From assembly GCA_015680685.1 (NCBI GenBank), contig MNCI01020158.1, forward strand, positions 317,314 to 381,313: a DNA stretch of 64,000 nt, written 5' to 3'. The translations under genes were made by a program, and so were the position numbers. Shown piece by piece: positions 43,856 to 56,237 of this stretch (positions are counted from its first letter, which is position 1; the number at the start of each line of letters is the position of its first letter). This DNA is from Gnetum montanum. Taxonomy: Eukaryota; Streptophyta; Gnetopsida; Gnetales; Gnetaceae. Under the pieces are notes generated by a model. It made no database searches. It was given only the letters and a program-made list of their open reading frames with translations, and had not been told where the DNA came from.

Positions 43856-46207
43856 ACCTAGGAACAAATAATCCAATTAGCATCTAGGTACTTATTTTTC
43901 TTTATTAGAAATAAGTTGCATTCTTTCTTGGTTAAACATTGAAAAATTCATAAATGATCAGACAACCTTCAAAAAGGTAATAAGTAGCCCTAACCATGAA
44001 AAATATTATTCACCTCCATAACTGTAAATACATGATCCAATCATCCAACTAGAGAATTGGAAATGCATAATTGTTGTGATTCATTTGCATTATTTTCTTC
44101 TCCAAAAATACATGGAGCAAGAGTTAGGATAATAGTACCTTTATACATAATGTATATTGTTCCCTCAAATTTTGAAGCAACAAACCTATGTTATAATTGT
44201 TGTTGAAACGCTCACTGATGCATCAAACCTTTGTTACAATATTTGTCAAAACCCTCATCAATGTACCAAACCCTCCCTAGAAACTCATGAATACATCAAA
44301 CCATCATTACAACCTCTAGTTATCTAATCTTTTTCTACATATTTTTGATTAATCTATTACCTTAATAGGATAGCCTTTTAAGATTGCTATTAAATAGGAA
44401 TAGTGTTATCAAACAACATCATAGTTGTTGTTCATGTGAAGAAAATAAACAATCAATGATTTTATGTATATTTTATGAGAATATGATTCTCTAGTAAATA
44501 AAATAAGATATTAGGGATTAAAAATACTAAGTTTTTTTATAATTATAAAAATACTATGAGATATAGGATAAATTATTAATAAAAGATTCTAGTATTCATT
44601 AAATAAGAAAAAAAGTAATGATAATAAATGCTTTTCTTTCAAATATCTTGACCTAGAATGTTCTTGTAATCATAAATGGACCAATACATTATTTAAGAAT
44701 CATCATATATGCTTCAAGGAACATAATATGATATTGTATTTGTCTTTTCACTTTGAATTAAAGTTTATTAATTTCATTTATATATTTTTTATATTTAGTT
44801 GCTCAATGATTTTATGTATATTTTTTCGAATATGGGTCTCTAGTAAATAAAATTATATATTGGGGATTAAAAGTACTAAGTTTATTTTAGATTTATAAAA
44901 GTATTTTGTAATATAGGAACAATTATGGATCACCCATTAGCATTCATTAAACTAGCTTAGTTATATATTTATAATATATATCTCGAATTTGGTTGAGAGG
45001 ATCTTGTAAAAATTGAGCTGAACTTTAGTTCATGTATTATATTAAAAATTATCCAAGTCTCCATTTTATGAAATTCAATATATTCCATAATAATTTTGTT
45101 CAATTGCTCTAATTGCATAATGATAAGGATAACTAATTGTACGTTTGGTAATAAATCTTATGCTACAATTTTTTTTATTTCTTATGGATTATTATTTTCC
45201 ATGTATGCTACCTTTGCCCTTCTAAATTTTATTCCTTGTGCATTGTAATACGAAGACATAAACATAGAAGCTATGAGTTTACTTGGAGAAAACATGTTGG
45301 TGTTATGGATAGAATATTATTTAATGTTACTAATCTATGATTGGTACTTGGCCTCTTGGCCAAAACTAAGCCAAAATAGAAAAAAGTAATGATATTAGAC
45401 CCTTTTCTTATAAATATCTTAGCTTAGAATGTTCTTGTATTTTTGCTGCATGGTTTAAAGAAGCATATCTCTACTTTAAGAAACATAATATCATATTGTA
45501 TGTCTTTTCACTTTGAATTCATCCAACAAAAAAAGTTTCTAAATTTCTTTTATCTACTTGTAATATTTATTTGTTATACCTAGACCCTATACAACACACC
45601 CAAAAAGATTAATTGTATGGATAATAATATTTTAGACATCCCAGATTATAATAAATTCTTTCTTGTATTTATTTTTAAAGACACATAAGGCTTTCATACT
45701 ACTTGAAATTCTTTGAGCAATGCATAAGTTGCATTTAAGTTATGTCCACACAAACTTCTTATAGTAAAATTGTATGCCCAAAATGTTGTGTTGAAATTAA
45801 AATAACAAAATAACCCTAGCAAGAAACAAGATCTTAAATCTTTAGTACCTCAATGGATAGGAGAGGATACATAAGTAGATAGCACAAGGATGCATGCAAA
45901 ATACACTTTATTGTATACATAGTTTAAGATAAACATAGTGTTAATGGGTTGTAAATTATGCATTAACAACAACATAGAGTACTATGTAGATATATATGTA
46001 GTTAAATATTCAATACCATATTATAACATAATATAACTATTGTAATAATAGAATTACAAAAAGACAATGTTTGTAAATTAATGAGATAATTGTATTTGAG
46101 CTTAGGTGAAGAGAAATTTCCTTCACTTTCCTCACACAAATACTACATGTGGTGAATTCAATTTTATGTTTATTAACCTTTATTGAGAAAGGATAACAAA
46201 TTTTTTT
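43856..46207. other. AT-rich stretch with a split direct duplication, no recognised gene
   Basis: No coding domain could be supported on either strand. 44453-45565 holds the duplication listed separately. The rest may include very old transposon sequence. Confidence 0.4.
44453..45565 (+). repeat. Direct repeat of ~340 bp, second copy split by ~420 bp
   Basis: Copy 1 is 44453-44790. Copy 2 has its first part at 44803-44955 (shared GATTTTATGTATATTTT and TCTCTAGTAAATAAAAT) and its second part at 45374-45565 (shared TAGAATGTTCTTGTA and TGTCTTTTCACTTTGAATT). The 418 bp between the parts (44956-45373) are absent from copy 1, so either copy 2 received an insertion or copy 1 lost this piece. Confidence 0.65.
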
Positions 46208-46445
46208 TAAGACTATACAGTTTTTTGGATCCCTATCACAAACACTTAGAGTATGCATACACCATCATTGTTGAGCATTAGTGTGATAGAAGAATCCCAA
46301 ACACTCTCCAAAACATGTTCACCTAGTTCAAATTAGAGCATCAATGGCTAGAGGTTAGTTTTTGGTTTATTTTTACATTTCGTTGATTTGTGCAATTTAG
46401 TTATATGCACATTTTGATCAATGTTTTACACCAAATTTTCTTATA
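46208..46445 (+). repeat. Copia-2 5' LTR, R/U5 remnant
   Basis: It matches the last ~240 bp of the 3' LTR (shared ACACCATCATTGTTGAGCAT and TGTGATAGAAGAATCC) and ends AATTTTCTTATA, the terminal CA having become TA. Left of about 46208 the sequence no longer matches the 3' LTR, so U3 and the TATA box are missing. Confidence 0.7.
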
Positions 46446-46447
46446 TT

Positions 46448-46459
46448 TGGTATTGAAGC
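46448..46459 (+). promoter_or_regulatory. Primer-binding site of Copia-2 (tRNA-Met type)
   Basis: TGGTATTGAAGC against TGGTATCAGAGC; two bases after the LTR end. Confidence 0.65.
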
Positions 46460-47589
46460 TAGGTTAGGTCTTTGTCTTGATGCTTAGAACTTATTTGGAT
46501 GAGATTTTTGTTAAGTTTTCAATGATGGTTTAAATCTATAGAATTTATTTTTCAATGATTATTTATGAAAAAGAATGTTAGAAATTATTAGGAAATTGAA
46601 TTTCTAATAATTCTATGATTTGAAATGTCAAAATGATGCTAAATCTATGTTTAAGGAAGCTTTAAAATAATGTTGTTTTCACATTAGCTAAATGACATGT
46701 TTTTTTGAAACTATGAAATGCACAATGCCTTGCCAAAACGACACATTGTTTTCTATAGCCAAATTTTGACATTTTTTCCAAAAAAAAAAAATCAAAAATT
46801 CTAAAAATTTATTTTTTGTATAATTTTGCATATTTTGTTTTGGAATCATGCAAAATAACTTTTTTTGGAATTTTGTAAAATTCAAAATTTTTTCATTTAG
46901 ATTAGATAAAATTTTAAAAATTAATTTATGCTAGAATTTTTTTAATTCTTGCAAATTAAGTTGTTTTGGCATTTCTAAAATATTTTTTCGTGATTTTAAA
47001 ATTTTGGTAATTCATTTAGAAATGCATAAAGTTTCTTATTATATTTCTTAAGGAATGTTAGAATTTGGTAATTTATTTTACACATAATTAATTTTGTATA
47101 CTTTATTTTTGTATATATCTATAAAGTGACATATTGAGATATGCATTAGGAAAAATAGTTTCCCTGCATAAAAATAAATGAGTAGTGATCTATATAATTT
47201 TTTATAATTAAAAAGTAGTCATAACATCTTTAACTATGCAAAATTATATATTAAGAGTTTTTGGATCACATATGGTGAATAAACATTAAATTATGATTAA
47301 TCATATGTAATATAATAGATTTTATCCCCCAAGAATTTTTATTATATTAATATGATTAATTAGGATGATGTATTAAATTATTTTTCTTAATTTACCAACA
47401 AGGATTAAGAAAAGGGATATAATTTAATAGTTTCATCATAAAGATATATCAATCTATTTGAATTAAAAATTTAGCCCACAGGAAATTTCTATGTCATTTG
47501 ATTCATATTTTATGCATGATTTACATTGGTAAACATGTCATATAGTATTTTAACCTCAAATTTAGTGACATAAGAATGTTTTAATTTAT
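46460..47589 (+). other. Long AT-rich leader of Copia-2
   Basis: About 1.1 kb of T-rich DNA without coding motifs, longer than usual for a copia leader. A small imperfect hairpin (arms AGAAATTATTAG and CTAATAATTCT) lies near 46579-46615. It may conceal an old insertion. Confidence 0.35.
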
Positions 47590-48360
47590 ACAGTAATACA
47601 ATCTGTGAACTACTCTAATTTTAAATGTGACATTCCTAAATTAAAGGGTGATAATTATAAGACGTGGAAGGAGAGAATTCTCGTTCATTTAGGTTGGATG
47701 GACATTGACTATGCTATCTATAAGGATGAACACCTACCATTATAGAAACTAGCGAATCGAATGATGTTGATCATTATGAAAAATGGGAGTGATCTAATCA
47801 CCTTTGTGTCATGTTTATAAAGACCAAAATCTTGGTTGGTATGTGTGGTTTATTAAAATAGTATGACAATGTGGGAGCTTTGATAAAGGAGATTGATGAA
47901 CAATTTAAGTCATCAAAAAAAGCTTTGGCTAGCATCTTAATAATGAAAATTATATCCATGACGCTAACCAAAATTCATGGTGTGTGTGAGCACATCATGC
48001 AAATGAGGGATATAGTGGCTCAAATAAAAATAGTTGAGGTTGAGATCTTAAAGTCTTTCTTTATGCACTACATCTTGAACATGCTCCCATAACAGTATGG
48101 ACCCTTTAAGATTTCTTATAACACATAGGGAAAAATGGTTAATCAATGAACTAATGACTATGTATGTACAAGAAGAGGGTAGACTTGCTATGGAAATAAG
48201 AGAGAGTATGCATCTGACTACAGAAGAAAACAATAAAGGGCAAGTTAAGAATAAGGGGAAGGACGAAGTGCCTACACAAGCTAATATTAAGAAGGAATCT
48301 AAATGCTTTTTTTGCAAGAAGAAAGGGCATGTAAAGAAGGATTATCCTAAATATTAGAAA
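47590..48360 (+). pseudogene. gag: Copia-2 gag
   Basis: Near 47625-47740 the frame reads CDIPKLKGDNYKTWKERILV, the N-terminal copia gag motif. 47871-48092 and 48097-48357 are later open pieces. The knuckle is CFFCKKKGHVKKDY (about 48303-48344), where the final Cys of C-x2-C-x4-H-x4-C is Tyr. Interrupted by stops and shifts. Confidence 0.7.
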
Positions 48361-51300
48361 TGAATTGAGAAGAAAGGTAACCGATTTTCACTTTTTTTTG
48401 AATATAATATGATTGATGTTGCCCATAACACATAGTGTATTGACTTTGGTTATACAATCCATGTTACTAATTCCTTGTAGGGGGTGCAAAATGTAAGAAA
48501 GCTAGTGGAAAGTGAGTTGTGTATCCATTTAGGCAACAAGATGCACTCACATGTGGAGGCAATGAGAACATGCAAATTAGTTTTAAGTAGTGATTTTGTT
48601 TTAGATTTGGAAAAGACATTTTATATTTCAAGTATTTGGAGGACTCTTTTCAAAATTAGTTTACAAAATGAAACTTCTTATACTTCTATGCATCTTCATG
48701 ATAGTGCTGGCATTGAGAGATGTGTTATGAATGAAGAATCCTCTATGTTGTGGCATTGTAGATTAGGACATACCTATATTAAGAGAATAAAGAGATTAGT
48801 AAATGATGGAGTACTTAGTACTCTAGATTTTACTAACTTTGACACTTGTGTGGATTGCATAAAGGGAAAGTAGACTAATATGTCAAAGAAAGATGTCAAG
48901 AGGAGTTCAAACGTATTAGAGATCATACATAAATATATTTGTAGTTCAAATATGGACACGTATGGTCAAAAGTATTTCGTTACTTTTATTGATGATTACT
49001 CATGATATATGTATCTCTAATTGCTTCATAACAAGAATGAAGCTTTAGATGCCTTTAAGGTGTTTAAGGCTAAAATAGAGAAATAGTGTGATAAGTAAAT
49101 AAAGATAGTGATGTGTAATAGAGGTGGTGAATACTATGGTAGATACACTAATGATGGACAAGCATCTGGTCCATTTGCTAAGTTTCTTTAAGAGCATGGG
49201 ATTGTTTCCTAGTATACTATGCCTAGTTTTCCAAACTAGAATGATGTGGTAGAGAGAAGAAACCAAACATTGTTGAACATGGTGTAGAGTATGCTTAGCA
49301 GTTCTAAGCTTCCTAAGTCCTTGTGGACCAAAACTCTCAAGATAACTATGTATATATTAAATCGAGTTCCAACCAAGGTTGGCTCAAAGACACCATTTGA
49401 ATTATGGAAAGGTTGGAAACCAAGTTTGCGACATATACACATTTGGAGATGCCTGTCTGAAGTAAGAGTCTATAATCCCTAAGAAAATAAGCTAGATCCA
49501 AGAATCATATGTGGGTATTTCATTGGATATGCCAAATGATCTAAGGGATATAGATTTTATTTTCCATCACATACTAATAGGTTTGTGGAATCAAGGAATG
49601 CTAAATTTCTTGAGAATGACTTGATTAGTGGGAGTAATCGATCCTAAAACATTGTTCCTAAGAAAGATCATGTAGACGCTCAACCCTCTAATTCAAGTAA
49701 TAGACTGATTATTGTACACAACATGCTTAGAGCACAAACACATGATGAACAAAAACCAGTCATTAAAGTTCCATAGATTGCTAATCAAGAAGTAGTAGAT
49801 CTAGCTAAATAATAGATACCAGAACCTATTGAACAGGATGTTGAACAACATGCTCCTTAGGAGAATGATAAATCAAGATTAAGAAAACTTACTAGAGTAA
49901 AGCGATCAACGATTCCTAGTGACTATATAGCATATCTACAAAAGTCTAACTACAACATAGGAGCCAAAAATGATCCTAAAACTTTTTCAAAAGCCATGAG
50001 TTATAAGGAATCTAACTTGTGGTATGATGCCATGAAAGATGAGATGAACTCTATGTCATCTAATGGAGTTTGGAATCTTGTCAAGTTGCCTAATTGTGTA
50101 AAATCCATTGGATGCAAATGGGTCTTCAAGACAAAGAAAGGCTCATTAGGCAACATTGAAAGATATAAGGCAAGACTTGTTGCTAAAGGGCTCACTCATG
50201 GTTGCGACTAATGAATATGAGAAATGATAGTACTTTTTTTTAGGAGACGATTGACTGGACCTTTTCTCTTTTATCTAAGAAGGAATTTCTTCATGTGTTT
50301 ATGGCATTGGTTGCCCATTTTGATTTCAAATTACATCAGATGGATGTGAAAACAACATTCCTCAATGATGATATAGAGGAAGAGGTTTATATGAAACAAC
50401 TTGAAGGATTTTCCTCTACTAGTGGCGAGCAATTGGTATGCAAGCTCAAGAAATCCATATATGGATTGAAATAGGCCTCTTGTCAATGGTATTTAAAATT
50501 CCATGATGTCATCACTTCATTTGGGTTTGAAGATAACATCATGGATCAATGTATATGCTAGAAGATTAATGGGAGAAAAATCTATTTACTTGTCCTATAT
50601 GTGGATGATATCCTTCTTGCGACTAATGATAATGGATTGCTATACGAGGTGAAACAATTTCTCTCTAAGAACTTCGACATGAAGGATATGTGTGAGGCAC
50701 CTTATGTCATTAGCATTAAGATTGTATTTTGGGACTATTGTAGGAAACTTATATCAATAAAACTTTAGGGAGGTTTTGAATGAAAGATTGTTCATCGAGT
50801 ATAACACCCATTATGAAGGGTGACAAGTTCAATTTAAACTAGTGCCCTAAAAATGATTTAGAGAAAAGGTAGATGAGCAACATTCCATATGCTTCAACTA
50901 TTGGAAGCCTAATATATGCTCAAGTCTACATAAGACCTAGCATTGCATTTATTGTGGGAATGTTGGGCAAATATCAAAGTAATCTAGGCATTGATCACTA
51001 GAGGGCTACAAAGAAGATGATGAGGTACCTTCAAGGTACAAAAGATTACATTCTTATGTATAAATGAAATGACAATTTGAAGGTGATTAGCTACTTTAAT
51101 TCAAACTTTGCTGGCTATGTTGATTCAAGGAAATCAACATTTGGTTATGTTTTTATGCTAGATGGATGAGTTGTATCATGGAGAAGTGGAAAGTAAACTT
51201 TGATTGCTACTTCCACAATGGAGGAAGAGTTTGTTTCTTGTTTTGAGGCTACTTCACATGGTGTATAATTGAAGAGTTTCATGTTAGGCCTGAGAATTGT

Positions 51301-51540
51301 AGATTCTGTATCTGGGTCATTTAGAATATTATGTGACAATTCAGATGCTATCTTTATGACTAAGAATAATAAGAGTGGCAGTTAAAGTAAACAAATCAAC
51401 ATAAAGAACTTAGCGATAAGGGAACATATTAAGGAAAAGAAAGTGATCATTGAGCATATAAGCACTGAATTGATGATAGCTAATCCTTTGACAAAAGGAA
51501 TGGCACAAAAGTCATTTAAGGATCATGTACTTTAAATGGG
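48361..51540 (+). pseudogene. pol: Copia-2 pol: protease, integrase, RT, RNase H
   Basis: Protease remnant CIDFGYTIHVTNS (about 48435), where DSGAT is expected. GAG-pre-integrase WHCRLGHTYIKRIKRL with CVDCIKGK (48750-48873). Integrase at about 48960-49560, with VERRNQTLLN and LNRVPTKVGSKTPFELW. RT from about 49990: IGCKWVFKTKKGSLGNIERY in frame 49996-50211, KKSIYGLK near 50450 and YVDD at 50598-50609. RNase H from about 51090: STFGYVFMLDG, STMEEEF, and near the end TKGMAQKSF. Stops are scattered, so the protein is not made as one chain. Confidence 0.75.
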
Positions 51541-51846
51541 ACTTGGTTCAATAATGTAATTTCTTTGTATATACAATTTTATAGTCTTAATAAAACTCTT
51601 ATTCAATTGTGATGTTTTCTCATATTCAATTTGCGCATATAGTTAATAGAGAAAATTCACATATGGCAAGACCTAGGATAAACATTAGGTGTATTCATAA
51701 AGTTTAGTTACCAAATAAGGAATTAAGTTTGAGAAATAATACATTGTAATACATGGAAGATAATACTTACATTTAGAGGAACTATCGTCATGATTAATGT
51801 ATTTATTTCTTGAAAGTTGAGTTTAATAAATATTAGGTTAAATATG

Positions 51847-51863
51847 GAGACCAAGTGAAAGAA
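51847..51863 (+). promoter_or_regulatory. Polypurine tract of Copia-2
   Basis: GAGACCAAGTGAAAGAA precedes the 3' LTR. The usual copia form is GAGACCAAGTGGGAGAA, so two G-to-A changes weaken it. Confidence 0.7.
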
Positions 51864-52322
51864 TGTAACCATTTATGCATTATAGAAAATAAACAGTTTC
51901 AATGTAACTGTTTACGCATCATGGAAAATTTCAATGTAACTATTTATGTGTTATAGAAAATAAATGGTTTCAAATTTGAAACCAACTATATTTGTTGTAA
52001 TAGTTTTCACAAGAATGGTCTCATAAGTTAGTCCTTGGTAACTAATTTCTTGGCCTATAAAATGTTTTTGATGGGAGAATAAATAGGCACCAAAAGATAT
52101 CAAACTTATGGTAGTGTTATAGTTTTTTGGGTCTCTATCACAAACACTGAAAGTCTACATACACCATCATTGTTGAGCATTAGTGTGATAGAAGAATCCA
52201 AAACATTCCTCAAAACACATTCATGCAGTCCAAACTAAAGCATCAATGGCTGGAGCTTAGTGATTTATGCAATTCGGTTATATGCATGCCTTGATCAATG
52301 TTTTATGTTAAATTTTCTTACA
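51864..52322 (+). repeat. Copia-2 3' LTR
   Basis: 459 bp from TGTAACC to TCTTACA. U3 begins with three imperfect direct repeats (51863-51971) starting AATGTAAC, each with a TTTATGCAT-like and ATAGAAAAT-like segment. TATA box TATAAAA is at 52056-52062. Confidence 0.75.
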
Positions 52323-53443
52323 TGTAAGTCTTTGTTGTAACTCACTCCTTGTAGTTGCAAATTGAGCTCCTCAAGTTCATTGATAAAAAGCTAAATAAAT
52401 GAAGGGAGGTAATTTAAAAAGAAAAGGTTTGGTCAAAGAAAGAAGGCATTTTTATGTTACATTAATAAAACCATTAAATAAAGTATTTTCTTTTAAAATA
52501 CTCCTAAATTATCCAAAAAGCTTTAAATTTTTTATGGAAGCCTTTGCTTAAAATTATTTACTATCTTTATCCAAAAAGTATTCTTTGTAAAACAAGTTTC
52601 ACTCTAAAACGTCATAGAAAATGGATGTTGGTGTGTCTTTAATGAATATTCTAGGACAGCCATAAACGAAATAGAAGAAGGCTACATATGAAATAGAGGA
52701 TAATTGCAAACAAGGAAAAAAATGATATATATGCAGGTTTTGGATAAAATACGGTAATTTAACAGTGGTTGTTTTGGACATTTTGTAAACATGGTGGATG
52801 CTTTGGCATCCCCGCATATGTTGCTCTAATGCCTTTTTGCTGTCCTTTATAATATCTCATTCATTCTTCAGTCCTCACAGAAAAAGTACAGCTGTTATGG
52901 CAAATAAAAAAGCATGACACCTGGCTTTACAAATATTCAGTCAAAAAGCAAAGAAATGATAGATTTTCCTTCATACATGCGAAATGCGTATTCTCATCCT
53001 CGGCTCAACATGGGAAAGGGTGGTTTTTGCTAGGGAGAAAATCTCCCAATGTGCAACAGTCAAAGAAATGCAAAAGGGCGGCCCCAGAATCCTCCAAATC
53101 CATCTCCAGGTTTTGAGCAGCCAATTAAGCAACTAAGGCGCAAAAGCTACAGCGATAGCCAACGGTCGTGAGATTTCCAAAAAAATAAGCAATTCCTGCC
53201 GCCACAAAAAGCTTGTCACTGCAACCCACTACTAAAGTACCAACCAAAGTTCAAAGCAACAATGCGCGTAACATCCACCGCCACAGATAACACAAACGCG
53301 TGGAAAAAAACAAACCTCAAATGTGGACGTACAAATCTCTCATGCATACGACACTGTTGAAATGGAGATCATCCCTAGTCTATGTGCATGTTGAGCAGGC
53401 GCCAGGCCAAAAACAATCCTGGGTAAACTCTCCCTTACAATAC
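52323..53443. other. Non-transposon-like stretch, no recognised gene
   Basis: AT-rich to about 52850, then more balanced composition from 52860. No LTR, RT or repeat could be recognised. The right part may be the upstream region of the ORF at 53522. Confidence 0.35.
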
Positions 53444-53450
53444 TATAAAA
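53444..53450 (+). promoter_or_regulatory. TATA box of a possible host gene
   Basis: ACTATAAAATCGG lies 78 bp before the ATG at 53522, a typical plant TATA-to-ATG distance. A pyrimidine-rich start region (TTTTTACTTTCTAGG) lies between. Not associated with any LTR seen here. Confidence 0.4.
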
Positions 53451-53521
53451 TCGGTCTACAAGACTAGTAGCCCCTGCAATTTTTACTTTCTAGGTATTGT
53501 TCGCTGCTGCTGCTGCATGCC

Positions 53522-53743
53522 ATGGCGCGTTTAAGGACGGAGTATGGCATCTATGCTTGCTGGGGCGAGCAGCTCTTCTGTACTGGCGATACTACGTTGC
53601 AGACTTTGGATTACGCGCAGCAGGGGCAGTTGCAGTGGGTTAATGAAAACTTTGTCAGATCTTTGATTACTGTGATGATAAACAGCGTTTCAATAATCAG
53701 CTCCCTCTGGAATGCTCCATGCCTCTGTGTTGAGCCGCTGTAA
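53522..53743 (+). CDS. Orphan 73-codon ORF or first exon, unknown function
   Basis: The ATG lies in GCCATGGCG, a good plant start context, 78 bp after a TATA box. The protein begins MARLRTEYGIYACWGEQLFC and ends CLCVEPL. There is no signal peptide, membrane segment or family I recognise. GC content is higher than in the surrounding AT-rich relics. It could be a complete small ORF, the first exon of a longer gene (possible GT donors occur inside), or chance. I give it modest weight. Confidence 0.3.
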   Translation: MARLRTEYGIYACWGEQLFCTGDTTLQTLDYAQQGQLQWVNENFVRSLITVMINSVSIISSLWNAPCLCVEPL

Positions 53744-55354
53744 TAGCGCGTCTTTCCTGATTTTGGTGTCTTGCCACTTTTTTTTTTCTCTCCTGTCCTA
53801 TAAAATGGTACGCGGAGGCTCAGTACTAATCTTGGTGAGGGTTTGCTATTCTGGCCTTCGACATAAGTATAATTTTACTTTAAATCATGTGTATATAATA
53901 TGTTTATAGCTTTCCAACTTTGAGCATTATTTTAAGAGTATAAGATTAACAATATGTACACTTCAACTTATTAAGAATTAAAAACCTAAAGGTTATGAAT
54001 GTATCTCTAAATTTTTTTTTTTTTTTTTACATCATAGAATTTTGCCATCCAAACTTTAAAACACCTAACTAGTGAAATGTGTGAAATGGTAAATTTCATA
54101 CTATTATTTGCAAATCATAATCTGAATAAGAAATTAACAAGTTAAATATCAATATAATTCATTTGGAAGTAATCTGCAATTTGAAAATGTTTGATAAACA
54201 AAGCATAATTACGGTTGGGATATGTGAAAAGAAATTTATCATGCTATTATTTCAACCTACTATTTTTTATGGATGTGTTGCATGGAGTTTTGCTCTATCC
54301 AATAAATATCTAAACCATTTTTTTGTTGGATGAATTTAGAAAGTAGAGAGACAAACACAATATGATATGATACTCCGTCAAGCAAACATAATGTTGGTAG
54401 AGGCTGAAACTGTTGCTCATTTATAGCCTACACATAATTTTTATGCATATTCATCAGATAAATATTTGAAAAAAATTGATGAAGAAAACCTATGATAAAA
54501 GATGGCTTCATCACAAAGTTCTATGGCTTAATAAATACAATATTTAAGAGTACATTGTTTATTTGATCCTAACGAAGTTTGCAAATTGGTAAAACAACCA
54601 ATATTTAAAAAACTTTGGAAAACTTAGAAGAAAAAACCCATTTCTATTTAAATAGTTTGAGGGGAGGCTCTAAGTCAAAGACAAATTATTTACTTGTTGC
54701 TTTCCTCATTATTTATGATGCATAATTAGCAAAGCATGAATGAGATCTCATCATTTGAGAGTTGAAATAGGTAGAAAGTTCAAATTTCTTGTCAAGAATG
54801 AATATGATGACTATGCAATACAAATGGCATTGAAGTTGAATACCACTCTTTCCTATCCTAGATAAGAGCACATTAGATATAAATGGGACATTAGAGTTAA
54901 AATTTGGTCTATTTGTTGCAAATGTTAATAAAAATACTTAGTAAGTTTCAAAACTCATATCTTTTATATTCTTATTTGTGCAATAGATCTAGAGGGTCTA
55001 CACACTTAACAAAATTTCAATTTCAATTTTAGTTTGGTTAGAGGAAACCTCATACATATCATCATGTATATTAGTCACACATGGTGTAAAAATAGAGCCT
55101 ATCCATACCAATGTAACCATAAAGTTATCGTGCTCTTAAAAGACTGTACTTTAAATTAGTTTCATTATAATACAATTTATTTATAGGGTTCTATAACCCC
55201 TTTTTGAAAAAAAAAGGTAATCATAAAGGGTTTATAATCACCATCTCGAATTCATACATTCTACATGAAAATGACAAATCATCCTCACCAATAATCATAA
55301 AGCATAATAATTTTTTAGTATATGATAGAATAGTGCATAATACTAATGCCCAAT
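53744..55354. other. AT-rich stretch without a recognised gene
   Basis: A second TATAAAA-like motif lies at about 53799. Beyond 53900 the DNA is AT-rich with a long T-run (about 54010-54028) and no supported coding or repeat structure. Confidence 0.35.
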
Positions 55355-56228
55355 TAATAAGCGGTGAATACTCCTATGCCCAACCATACGAATCACTAAG
55401 CGTTCATGCATGATCCGGTCAAATTCCATGGACTCCATGTCTTATAGTACACTAGCCTCTAGGAAGTGAACTTGCCCTACCAGTCATTTGTTGTCTTCCC
55501 AATTACACTTGTGATATGCAGGGGTATGGTTAAGTGTAATTGAGGCATATGATTTTTATTATTTTTATGTTTTATGTTTTGGGTGCTTAAATAAAGGATG
55601 AAAGAAATGAAGTAATTTAATTGCTAATTTAACCAAACTAACTAACCAATGTCTAACTAATCCTAACATAAGCATACGGTCCCACTTTTCATACACATCT
55701 TGAACATGTATAACATTGCTAGGTTACCAAACATTAAGCATTACTGGGATTACCAAGTGTCATGCGAATGCTTAAAGATATCATACTTATGTGCTTAATT
55801 AACTTCTATTTAATCTACCTTAATTTAGTTTAATTACTTAAAGCATTAAATAAAATTGCTAAAAACATTAAATGCATAAAGGAAATATTTAATCTAGTTG
55901 AAGTACTGCAAGGTTTATTAGAAAGCTCATCTTTATTGCTACACACACTGCCCTGCTCAAGTACAACAATGCTCAAATAAAGATCAGTACACTTAATGAC
56001 TCTTGCTATGGGCACTTGGGAAAATATTTTAACCCTAGGGAAGAAACATTGCAAGAGCTTTACTATATTATGACCAATATAACTCTAAAATCATGCACCC
56101 AAGTGTTATATTTATAGGCTAGCATACATCCCATGACATTAGATATCCAACATCACTTATGGGTCCCTGATATCAAGTATCTGATATTAGGGCTCCAATA
56201 TCAGAGCTAGACAAAATACACTTCATCA
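55355..56228 (-). repeat. Element E 3' LTR
   Basis: 874 bp. On the + strand it starts TAATAAGCGGTGAATAC, corresponding to TGATGAGTGG in B with G-to-A changes, and ends CTTCATCA. GATATC/GATATT cores occur at about 56139-56211 and the TATA box (TATTTATA on +) at 56109-56116. Bases 55350-55354 (CCAAT) are the presumed target duplication. Confidence 0.75.
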
Positions 56229-56237
56229 TACCCCCAC
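56229..56237 (-). promoter_or_regulatory. Polypurine tract of element E
   Basis: On the - strand it reads GTGGGGGTA, next to the LTR, as in A and C. Confidence 0.6.

Larger units (their letters stand above)
46208..52322 (+). mobile_element. Copia-2: Ty1/copia element with truncated 5' LTR
   Basis: + strand. The remaining 5' LTR piece (46208-46445) is followed by a tRNA-Met-type primer site, an AT-rich leader, gag, protease, integrase, RT and RNase H, then a polypurine tract and a 3' LTR (51864-52322). The order is that of Ty1/copia. Many frames are interrupted by stops. With the 5' LTR upstream half missing, target duplications cannot be compared. Confidence 0.75.
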
